From Gerris lacustris (taxonomy: Eukaryota > Arthropoda > Insecta > Hemiptera > Gerridae), in NCBI GenBank assembly GCA_951217055.1, contig OX578280.1:46379882-46443881 (forward strand): a stretch of 64,000 nucleotides of DNA. The letters run 5' to 3'. The first letter of the stretch is position 1. Each line of letters opens with the position of its first letter. Of this stretch, positions 55,591 through 64,000 are shown one piece after another. The notes beneath the pieces are model-generated. The model made no database searches and was not told where the DNA came from. It saw only the letters and a list, made by a program, of their open reading frames with translations. The translations under genes and the position numbers were made by a program.

Positions 55591-56044
55591 AAAATAATCG
55601 TCCTTAGCTTATAATTATTAGTTGTATAACTAAGAGATAACTCAAAAACAAAAAATAAATAAATAAGTTGGTTATCAGTTCTTTGAAGCAGTCAAAACTG
55701 GTGTGTAAGATTTTGTTCCATTTTAACTAACATATAATAACACGTTAAGATTTTATTTTAAAGTAAGTAATAATTGTTATTTTAGTTATTTCAATGAAAA
55801 CTATAATTATACTTATAGATTAAAGATAGCCTTCAAATGTATTATTTGATTTTAATTGCTTTAAAAAATTATTATATCAAACAATATTGTTTGTAATTTT
55901 ATAATTAGAACTTATCTATTGACTATGAAATTAAATTAATTAATTAATAATTGATATTAAATAATTTGTTTACCTTTAAAATATTATAAGAGATATCAGG
56001 TGGATAAAAAAACAATTTGTTATCAGTTTACGAGTTTTGATCTT
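55591..56044. other. Very AT-rich, nothing recognised
   Basis: Dominated by AATTAATT-type sequence between the ACAAGTT array and the GC-richer island. No frame, hairpin or element end seen. Confidence 0.4.
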
Positions 56045-56428
56045 TCAAAATGAAGTGATAACACCAAAGCACGCACACAAAAGAAGTGAACACAAAACAA
56101 AAACTAAAGCACTTTGATTATTAAAAAAGGGCGGCCGTAATACTTTGATAAGGGAGTTTCCTTGGGCGTTTTGTGTTGATAACGGACGGAGAAAATGTGG
56201 ACGCGGCGACTTAGCGCGAATATAAAAAGGGGGGCGGAATAGTACGCGCCTCGAGGACGGCAGATTCACTACTAGACTAGGAAAGTAAGGAAAGACACGA
56301 GAGACCAGGGGGTGTAGTAGAGTGAGGTGGGTGAACACGTGGGGACATGCGCCTTGGTGGGGATAAAGACACGTGTCCCCCTGCATCACTAGTACTACAC
56401 CCCTGGGTACTAAAGACCGCAGCCACAC
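56045..56428 (-). other. GC-richer island with a 127-codon frame and TATA-like box
   Basis: A frame of 127 codons runs on the minus strand. Its peptide is hydrophobic and Pro-rich with no domain I recognise. On the plus strand, AATATAAAAAGGGG (56218-56231) resembles a TATA box, and TTCACTA about 35-45 bp downstream could be an initiator. An inverted repeat, CCAGGGGGTGTAGTA / TACTACACCCCTGG (56307 and 56393), encloses ACACGTGGGGA and CACGTGTCCCC. The palindrome and GC content could generate the frame by chance. It may be an LTR or promoter remnant. Coding status is unsupported. Confidence 0.35.
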
Positions 56429-57119
56429 GTCGACTTTGTACCCCCTAAAGGGTTCGACCCTTAAACAAGTACAAAAACCTCATTATTTTGACCAACTACT
56501 CGACACATTCCATAATAGTATAAAAGAAACTTATTTTTCATGCTTAACAAAAAGAAAAATAATAAACTCATACACAAATGCAAAAGTTACGCTCCACTCT
56601 TAATTTATTTTTTAAATAAAAAAAAATCAACAAATTATTTATTAATTTTTTAAATAATTTTTTTATGAATAATCCTTGTTTTATTCCATGAAATATAAAT
56701 AAATATTTAAATGGTTATAAATAAAGAGAAGCAAAGTAGCATAAAACATAAAAAGCTGTGCAAAACTAATTTATAATTTAAAAAAAACAAAACCATAATA
56801 TATTGTTTTATTTAAAATTCATTACCCGAAATAAATGTAATTTCTTGATAACATTCCCTTCAATTTTATTTTTTCAAAGTTAAAAAAATCTACTCGGCTT
56901 TAAAACGTTTTAATATTGAGAATAAAAAATCCCGTAAAGTACTTGACAGCAAGTTACTAAAAGAGTTTCTTCGGTTATAAAACTTCATAAGTAGAACATT
57001 ATTTTTAAATTCTTTTTTTAAACTCAAATATGTATAAAAAAATTGCAATTTTGAGAAGCAAGGTGTGCATATATTATCCTTTAGTATCGTAGGTAAGCAC
57101 TTATTTGGTTCTTTTAAGA
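56429..57119. other. AT-rich, nothing recognised
   Basis: A/T runs dominate. No frame of note and no repeat boundary seen. Confidence 0.4.
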
Positions 57120-57605
57120 GTAGTATTAAGAATAGTTACGGCCCCCTATAAAATTTCTAAAATTTGACTTTTTTATATCAACTCCCGAAAATATCATTGG
57201 ACCACACAGATGTATATTTTTGTATTTTTGCCTTATTTTTAGGACCTGTCCTAATAGGCTAGCGCAGACTTTTTTTTAGCGGTTTGTTTTAATTTTTTCG
57301 GGGGTAAAATGGCCGCCATTTTGGAAACTCGGTATATATTTTTAATCCAAATTTTAATACCTTTAAAATGATACCTAACTTAAAAATTACAAAAAAATAT
57401 AAAATATTGCGATCAATTCGCAATTGAACGCTGATCGTTTAAGTCCGCAATAGTTTTTCGGTTTTTGGGCAAAAACGTTTAAATTGTATACCAAATTTCA
57501 AATCTCTAGCTGCAGTAGGTCGGGGAGTTATATTCTAAGAGGCGACGAACGGACGAACTACCAAAAGCGTAAGGGTTTCTAGGGTGACCTCGAAACCCTA
57601 AAATC
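57120..57605 (+). repeat. Rep-D: tail-type repeat ending in a hairpin and AAAA
   Basis: AAATGGCCGCCATTTTGGAA is followed by CCAAATTTCAAATCTCTAGC, TGCAGTAGGTCGGGGAGTTA, GGCGACGAACGGACGAACTA and, at 57572-57599, a terminal hairpin (AGGGTTTC...GAAACCCT) then AAAA. The layout (fixed phrase, GACGAACGGACG, hairpin, short A tail) parallels Rep-A without sequence identity, so the two are probably analogous families. Confidence 0.55.
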
Positions 57606-58439
57606 ACAGGGTCACATTTGTATCGAAGTAATTTTTAGGGTTTCGTAGATTATTAAGCATATATGTTATTATATTGTAAAATCATTTTTTTTTTAATCCC
57701 TCATCCTGCTCTATTTGAAAATAAATAAGTACAAGATAAAAAGAACTTTTTATAAATTACGTTTTTAAATTTTCTGTTGAATCATATGAAATTTTGATAA
57801 TATAATTGATATCTTTATAATATAATGTTAGTGAAAAAAAGAGTTCCGAATTTATTTACTTTACATAAATGAAAACCATCGAGAGAGCCGATCTTAAACC
57901 TATAAAAGGACAAATCTTTGTACAACGGATCTCGCCAACACCGAATCTAAACCGTGCCATTGATATGGCCCCGTGTAGGGCAGTAAGGGAAGAAAAAAAA
58001 ATTGTGTACAAGTAAAGAAGTACTGATGCAGAAAAATTAAACCGATGCCTAGGACACAAGTGTAAACAAACCTGGTTGTCACACGTCAATTAATTTATTT
58101 CTTTGTTTACTTTTTCTTTTTCGCTGTCATTCAATGTTAATCTCTAAAATAAAAAATCACAAATTTGAAACCCGTCAAAATGAAGATTGTAAATAGGGGA
58201 CATGTCAAAACAAATAAATAACTAACTTTCCATATAGCAAAATTTGCTGAAAACGAATTGAATTCTGCTGAAAAATGGCTAAAAGTATTAAAATATTGCA
58301 TTGTCATCGTGTTCTGAGCTATTCTAAAAGTTTCAAATGTCAAGCTACTCGGGAAGTTAGTTAAAAATCTATTGCAATATTTGTACTGGACAAAACAAAC
58401 AAGAAAGCAAGCTAATAAAAACGTAGAAAAAATATAAAC
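57606..58439. other. No gene recognised
   Basis: Overlapping minus frames (57856-58089, 57900-58082, 58137-58343) are short, without motif. AT-rich. Confidence 0.35.
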
Positions 58440-58500
58440 AAATAAGAATAAGAAGTCTCTGGTTCGATTCCCTGGGGGGTCACAATGTTTTTTATCGGGA
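58440..58500 (+). repeat. tRNA B-box-like fragment
   Basis: CTCTGGTTCGATTCCCTGGG is a good B box. No box A at the right distance and no cloverleaf, so a SINE remnant is preferred. It leads into a block (TTTTTATCACCCTATAATAA) that is repeated in diverged form at about 58630 (TTTTTCATCGCCCCATAATA). Confidence 0.5.
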
Positions 58501-59594
58501 AATTTTTATCACCCTATAATAAGGTATATAATAATAAATAAAATATTTGGGCGCACTGCCTATGTCCACCCTCAAAATTTGTATTTATTAAAATTTGCAT
58601 TTATTAAAATTAGGAATTTCCCCCGTTTTTTTTTCATCGCCCCATAATAAGTATAATTAAATAATTGCATGAATTATTTCAAAATTTTTGGACTAGCCGT
58701 TATAGGGTGGTTGGAGGAGGGGAATTTTTGGGGGTATATTTTAACTCATAAAACCCATAAGGAATACAAAATTTACAGGGTGTTTGGTTGAAGATGTAAC
58801 AAACGAAGAGGGCAGATTCTACCTATCATTTGCAACAAAAAACATTAATATACCATGGGTCAATTCTCAATAAATTTTTCTTATTTTGTTATTTTCCAAG
58901 GTACGACCATTTTACCCTATAAAATCGATCGCTCCTCTTACAATAATGATGATAGAGCTGAAATGGAGGTAATGTTGAACAGAGGAGGAAATTTCAGTTT
59001 AGAAAAAGTCCTTCTACCCACACGACCGCGACCCTAGTCCACCCCCACCTTGTACTGTTAGTTTATAATAAATGTTTGTAAAATAGTTAGCTCAGTACAG
59101 AATTAACTCTTACTAAGTTAACACACACACTGATGATGTTATTTGTCGAAACTCGTTTGTGAGTTTTAATAATAAAAATTGTGGTGACAATATTGTTGTG
59201 TAACTTTCTACCAATCTCTCTAGTCATAATTGAAATAGTCTATTTATTACCTAAAATTCATTTCATTGTAAATTATATCAAAAAAATTAAAATTTATTTT
59301 AATTTCAAAAGAAAATCTTTAAATGTCTATTGGATATTTGTATAAGTCAAAACTTGTAAGTTTTCATCACTTTCATTTAATGCAATATTTCAGCCCCTCC
59401 TGGAGTCATTATCAAGCTTTTCTTAGATCCAAGTATTTCTCAAAAATATATTTTCTATAAAAATTCTCTATCTCCTAATCATTAAATATCAATTTCTTCA
59501 CATGTGTGCTAAACATCCTTGTCATATCTTTAAATCTATCCCAACAAAAACACTAGAGTAAAAAAATAAGCGAAGTATCGCAAAAAAAGTTGTG
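58501..59594. other. No gene recognised; two stem-loop motifs
   Basis: TTACAGGGTGTTTGG at 58777 looks like an element end without a partner. CTGATGATGTTATTTGTCGA followed by AAC lies at 59130, and the minus strand at 59384-59416 reads TGATAATGACTCCAGGAGGG then GCTGAAATAT. A 60-codon frame (58855-59037) has no motif. Confidence 0.4.
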
Positions 59595-60039
59595 AGATCA
59601 TATTTTTAGCCAAGTCTCCCACTGTCCGAGTAAGTTCTACTAGGTCTAATTTATCCAGTGCAAGTACATGGAATATGTCTGTACCTCTCTCTATTCTCTT
59701 TTCCAAATCACTCTATGCGTTTAAATTTAAAAACATTTTCTGACATGGCAAATATTGTGGTGTGTATTTAACTTAAATCAAATAATAAATATTGCTTTGT
59801 CTTTTGAGCGTCCAAGCACAAGGATACAAATTTGTATACGACAACGACACTGCATTTAATTTTAGCCTCTTTGGGGCGTGTATTTGCCAAGTCAGAAAAT
59901 GTTTTAAATTAAAACGCATACAGTGATTTGAGAAAGAGAATAGAGAGAGGGACAGACATATATCATGTACTTGCACTGCATAAATTAGACCTTGGAGAAC
60001 TTACTCAGACAGTGGGAGACTTGGCTGAATCTATGATCT
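59595..60039. mobile_element. 445-bp foldback with arms of about 165 bp
   Basis: The left arm AGATCATATTTTTAGCCAAG, TCTCCCACTGTCCGAGTAAG, TTCTACTAGGTCTAATTTAT, CCAGTGCAAGTACATGGAAT, CTCTCTCTATTCTC, CTATGCGTTTAAATTTAAAA, CATTTTCTGACATGGCAAAT is mirrored by the right arm (minus strand AGATCATAGATTCAGCCAAG, TCTCCCACTGTCTGAGTAAG, and so on). The spacer is about 100 bp. No frame. Arm divergence is low, suggesting a relatively young element. Confidence 0.85.
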
Positions 60040-60289
60040 GCCAGACTCAGTCTGTGACTAGTTGCAAACTAGGCAACAACTCATGGCTCTTATATTAATT
60101 TTTTTTAAAAATTAACGAAAAATAGTTTTGCATTAAACTGTTTGATTTTTAACAACAAGACCTCTAACAAAGGTTAGAAGATGTCCCAAAGGTATGGACG
60201 AAATATCACCTTCAATAAATGAAGTAGTTTTTTTTTATTTAATACCCCTGTGGACCTAAATAATTAAAATACATATTAAAAAATAGTCT

Positions 60290-60690
60290 ACTAATTTGTG
60301 TGGCATACAGCTCCCTCGCGTCCTATAATTGGACAAATGGTCTCATGGGATTCGGATCGCTTTCGATTCCCAGTGGGGTAAATAGGAGCAAATGGTTAAA
60401 ATTAACATGTCTAACAATCTGTGGACTATAATTTCATCAAACTGTCCAAATTTCAAATCAAATGAGTGCTGTGAAAGATATTTTTGTTATGTTAAGATAA
60501 GATTGTTATGTTTTGTAATAAAGAACTGAAGAAGGAAGCAATGGGTGTAGAAGATTAAATTTAAAATAGGACCGACCAATCCAAATTTCATTCCAATGTT
60601 TTCCAAAAACCATCGAAATTTCATTTATATCAATGAGAAGATACAATTTTTAAATCGGATACAAAATAATTTCGTTCTCCAGTATGAAAA
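60290..60690 (+). repeat. Rep-A copy with tRNA-like 5' part
   Basis: CTAATTTGTGTGGCATACAG, CTCCCTCGCGTCCTATAATT, a B-box-like CGCTTTCGATTCCCAGTGGG, then AATGGTTAAAATTAACATG, AATCAAATGAGTGCTGTGAA and, at the end, TCGTTCTCCAGTATGA. The B-box part matches the fragment at 8584-8782, so two copies share it. Confidence 0.65.
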
Positions 60691-60802
60691 AAGTTTATGT
60701 TGCAATGGCACAAACTTAACTTAAAATTTGCTTTCTAAAACTACCTGTTAAAGTTTTAATTAGCAATATTTCATGTACGCAGTAGGTAGTAGGTAGAAAC
60801 TA

Positions 60803-61503
60803 ATTGAAGCGAGCGTAGGCGAGCTTTTTACATTCAACAAACTATGCATCTTGTCTGTTTGTCTGTCTATCTGTCAGTAACGTTTACGTGATAACTTGAG
60901 TAAAAGTTGACCGATTTAGTTGAAATTTGGTATAGATTTTCTTTTTTTCTAATGCTCAGGCTAAGTTCACAAGCTCAGGCTAAGTTTGGACAGCGTTATC
61001 CGTCCAAGAATTCACGCGCAATGCTCGCGTAAACGTGAGCTTCAAATGTAAAATTGGAATTTCAGGACGGAAAAAGATTCTATCATCACCTATTTGATAA
61101 GGCAAACATTTTTTTAAAATAGTAAAACCAACAGCGAAACCGCTATGAATTAATAGAGACCGTTAAAACTATTAAAGCGGACCTAAATGTTTAAAGTAGA
61201 GAAAACAAAGTTTTTACCGATATCTTACGTTCTTACGTAACGATAATAATAAAACTTCATATACATTTTGTACTGCATAATTGAAACAGGCATGTAAAAT
61301 TTTAACTCGATGCATACAGAAGTTTTTGTGTAGCGAAGTGATACATTTCATGAGTTAAAATGGAATGGCCTGACTGAAGGCGAGTTAAGGAATAGCAGAA
61401 AACCCCTTCTCCCCCACTACCCGGCTCTTTATTACAAACATATTCTTTAAATATCAACTTATGATTAACTATCTAATATTTATTGCATTACGCTCGCTTC
61501 AAT
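60803..61503. mobile_element. Candidate 701-bp element bounded by ATTGAAGCGAGCGTA
   Basis: ATTGAAGCGAGCGTA at 60803-60817 and its exact inverse TACGCTCGCTTCAAT at 61489-61503 are the only such words in the window. Inside the left edge the minus strand reads ATACCAAATTTCAACTAAAT, CGGTCAAC...GACAGATAGACAGACAAAC, a tail-type phrase like those in Rep-A. The 15-bp match may mark termini, or two repeats in opposite orientation. Confidence 0.5.
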
Positions 61504-61539
61504 GATAGAACCATGCGATGCCTGGTATGTAACTGTTCA

Positions 61540-61860
61540 AACTAATATCTCTGGGCTACTTTTGACTAACCATAAAAATTAATTCAAATCAAATTAGAAC
61601 TTTTAAAGGTATAGTGGTCAATAAAATAAAGTTTGAGCGCATGTGGAAGAGACTAATACGCGCAGAAGGTTATAAATTGTATGAAACCAACGATAGGCTA
61701 ATTACGACCTACAATCCGAAATTAATTTCAATTGGGCAAGTGGTTTTTAGACATGTTGGTCCACATACCACCTAAAAATGTTCATTTCTGCCTTTAAATT
61801 TCAATTCGAAGACAAGAAAATGTCGTCTTCGGGACGATTTCAAAATTAAACGGTTGATTG
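61540..61860 (+). repeat. Rep-A copy, diverged
   Basis: CTAATATCTCTGGGCTACTT, AAGTTTGAGCGCATGTGGAA, GAGACTAATACGCGCAGAAG, ACCAACGATAGGCTAATTAC, GACCTACAATCCGAAATTAA and TTTTTAGACATGTTGG. The 3' end is poorly preserved (GTCGTCTTCGGGACGATTTC). Confidence 0.7.
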
Positions 61861-62935
61861 TAAAAAAAAAAAAAAAAATAATAATAAATAAATAAATTAC
61901 AATTTTACAAATGAAATATAAATTACAATTTTAATACTTAGCTAATACAAATTTACCACAGCGAGAATAAGTTAAAAGTTGTGGAAGTGACTTTTTTGAT
62001 AAACTGTTAAACTAATATTGAAACATGGCAGTCATAAGTCACAATGTAGAAGAAACAGGTCCACGTTAAAGTTATTCCGAATTTCCTTAAAAATATGAAA
62101 CATACTAAACCCGAGAAGCATAAAAGCATAGTTAATTGTGCATATCTTGACCCCAAATTACGTCTAAGCTAATAATAATAATTGATAGGCATACTAATAA
62201 CTCGTAAGTGATAAATACATTTTCACAAATAGAAACTAACTATTGTTGTGGTGCGTTAATTCTGTACCTGAGAGGTAAATTATTGTAAGTCCAATGTATT
62301 TTATAATGACTTTGCGGAATGTACTGCATTACGTTGGAGGATAATTATAGTGAAGTAATGTAACTACTTTGTAATTAAATAAAGAGAATCACTACAATTC
62401 AATGTCAATTTTACAATTAATTTAAAATGTATGAATATTTTGAAAAATACTACGTAATTTTCCGTTTTTAGCAAGTAGAAAATAGCTTACCTGCTATTAC
62501 TGAATTGGGCTTTTAATTTACCTTGTAATTAAAAAAAACTTATAATTTACCTCTGAAGTACTGAATTAAAGATTGATAATTCGATGGGTTTACATGTATT
62601 AAAAAATGTTTTTTTGCCTGCGCAGATATATCAAGCCTAATGACCAAATATACGTCATTGTCACTAAATTTATAATCCCATTAAGATACCGAAAATGGTT
62701 AAAATATGTATTAAAAGTAACTAATACAACTATGTACTAATTTCGGAGGCAACTGAGAAGAAATATTTATAACTCTTAATATAATCGATGGTAATTAAAT
62801 ATTTTAAAATATATACGCATGTATTAAGACTAGTTGAAATGCGTGATTATTCCGATATGTTTGTTTTATATGGGATAAAAAATTATTACTAATTATTTAC
62901 TAATTCAGAGTGATCACAGTGATTCCGTTCCCTAG
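61861..62935. other. AT-rich with (AAT/AAAT)n, no gene
   Basis: An A run and AATAATAATAAATAAATAAA lie at 61862-61897. Nothing else recognised. Confidence 0.45.
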
Positions 62936-63090
62936 ATGCTTCCGTTACCTAGATACTTCTATTATTTAGATGCTTCCGTTATTTAGATGCTTCCGTTCCC
63001 TAAATGCTTCCGTTATCTAAATGCTTCCGTAGTCTAAATGCTTCCGTCGTTACCCAAATGTTTCCGGTATCCAGATGCTTACGTTATCAC
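62936..63090 (+). repeat. 17-bp minisatellite TGCTTCCGTTACCTAGA, about ten units
   Basis: Units TGCTTCCGTTACCTAGA, TACTTCTATTATTTAGA, TGCTTCCGTTATTTAGA, TGCTTCCGTTCCCTAAA, TGCTTCCGTTATCTAAA, TGCTTCCGTAGTCTAAA and further variants follow head to tail. The preceding text GAGTGATCACAGTGATTCCG matches the Rep-A 3' region (GAACGATCACATAGCTTCCG), and TGCTTCCGTTACC is the first half of its terminal stem-loop. The array therefore appears to have been seeded by a Rep-A end. Confidence 0.85.
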
Positions 63091-63176
63091 ACGCACAGGG
63101 CATTGGCACCCTTCATAATATTCAAACCAAAGTTTCCATGAATATTAATAAATCAATTTAGAATGAATATGCGATT

Positions 63177-63192
63177 CCCCCCCCCCCCCCCC
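63177..63192 (+). repeat. Poly(C) tract, about 16 bp, followed by T7
   Basis: One of several poly(C)/poly(G) tracts of 10 or more (also about 1010, 3969, 15751, 47364 and 48355), notable in so AT-rich a region. Confidence 0.85.
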
Positions 63193-63334
63193 TTTTTTTG
63201 TTGCTCTATTTTACTTTCTAATATATTATGTAGTAGTACACATTTATAAAGTGAAAGCATTGAAATGGCGCATAAATTCGATTTTGATTAATTCACACGT
63301 CTTGAGGACTCCTGAGTAAAAAAATTGAGTTTTT

Positions 63335-63690
63335 AAATAATGTCTTGTCTGTATATAGTCAGTGCAGACGCGTGGAGCCTAAACTACTGGGATTCCATTA
63401 TAATTGCATATTAAGACAAATCACAGTAAGAGACAAAATCAAGCAATTAATAATAACTCTAAATTTGGAGGCGTCACCCCCAAAAACTCTGAATAAACGT
63501 GAACAAAATTATTACTTGAAAACGGTTCCAACGATTTCGATTAATACATGCTAGAACGTGGTCTTTTTAAATACGAATCTAGACATATGATCAGCTTTCC
63601 CGGGAAAAATCTAATTGCTGAGAAAATAGCGTTAGATGCAAAGGGTGGGGGTCGGGGGGTCGGGTTCGATTCCCCAACAAGAAAGAGTAA
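63335..63690 (-). repeat. Rep-B copy, minus strand
   Basis: Read on the plus strand: GTGCAGACGCGTGGAGCCTA, AACTACTGGG, AATTTGGAGGCGTCACCCCC, TTTCCCGGGAAAAATCTAAT, TGCTGAGAAAATAGCGTTAG, and the B-box-like GGGTTCGATTCCCC at 63662-63675. These are the reverse of the landmarks at 49490-49742 and 14575-15020. Having the tRNA-like end on this copy confirms that it belongs to the family. Confidence 0.7.
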
Positions 63691-64000
63691 TGTCCATTGC
63701 AAATGTTGATAAAATGTTCAATAATCATACAATTTAATCACGAAAATTTGAAACAACTAACAAATGAGATTTAAATATAGTATCAGTATTCAGTATTTAT
63801 AAGAGAAAGTTTTGTTGCTTTTATCGGGCCGATATTTTCAGTTATAATGCAGCTCCAAATAAAACTTTTAGGTTAAAAAGGTAGGGTTATAAAAAAAAGT
63901 CTAGAGAGAACACTGAATGGAAAAAAAAAACAAAAAAGCACAATATATTATGTATGTCACAAGGTGTCAGTCCATTGTATATCACTTGCCTAATTCTCAT
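63691..64000. other. AT-rich window end, nothing recognised
   Basis: No frame, hairpin or repeat landmark seen up to the end of the window. Confidence 0.4.

Noticed and set aside
63650..63690. Possible tRNA T-arm (GGGTTCGATTCCCC)
   Set aside because: It belongs to Rep-B, and no cloverleaf can be drawn around it.

Overview
The window is AT-rich eukaryotic DNA, most likely from an invertebrate and plausibly an arthropod. It has no bacterial gene organisation: the longest open frame is 135 codons, there are no operons, and long poly(A/T), poly(C/G) and (TA)n tracts are common. It holds transposable-element remnants characteristic of animal genomes: non-LTR retrotransposon ends, tRNA-like SINEs, and hAT-, piggyBac- and mariner-like non-autonomous DNA elements. 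I cannot name the species from sequence alone. I found no cellular protein-coding gene, tRNA gene or rRNA gene that I can defend. The window reads as an intergenic or intronic stretch built of nested repeats.

Layout. Two dispersed families recur across the window. Rep-A (about 0.7 kb when fully assembled) ends in a stem-loop, GCTTCCG...CGGAAGC, followed by AAAA. About twenty full or partial copies occur on both strands: 1.3, 3.2, 7.5, 8.6, 8.8, 10.3, 18.8, 26.3, 31-33, 34.9, 37.2, 40-42.7, 44.8, 60.3 and 61.5 kb. Rep-B (about 0.4 kb, with a tRNA-like end) occurs near 13.3, 14.6, 29.4, 49.5 and 63.4 kb. Cut into or set between them are inverted-repeat (foldback) DNA elements at 0.5, 9.3, 9.9-10.3, 11.3, 11.6, 24.4, 25.7, 28.3, 33.3, 33.6, 37.7, 40.4, 45.9, 47.0, 47.3, 49.7, 52.6 and 59.6 kb. 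Five decayed LINE fragments lie at 1.4, 17.2, 18.3, 22.0 (minus) and 54.2-55.2 kb. The last carries a recognisable reverse transcriptase palm with FADD but is broken by frameshifts and stops.

Best-supported insertions. A hAT-like element at 982-1162 has an exact 8-bp target duplication. A piggyBac-like element at 7735-8343 is flanked by TTAA and splits a Rep-A copy so cleanly that the empty site can be read from other copies. A mariner-like composite at 47341-48384 is a palindrome made of four copies of one module.

Most unusual structures. (1) A 1.5-kb element (49744-51276) carries eleven copies of a 14-bp motif, GTAACTATYGTGAC. (2) Six copies, in both orientations, of the sequence GGTACCAAACTAAA are packed into 360 bp near 10 kb as stacked hairpins. 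(3) A 17-bp minisatellite (62936-63090) appears to have grown from the 3' end of Rep-A. (4) A family of short CTGAWGATG...GAAA stem-loops lies inside several elements.

Functionally the window shows transposition history rather than a pathway: no element here looks autonomous, so each would have depended on enzymes encoded elsewhere.
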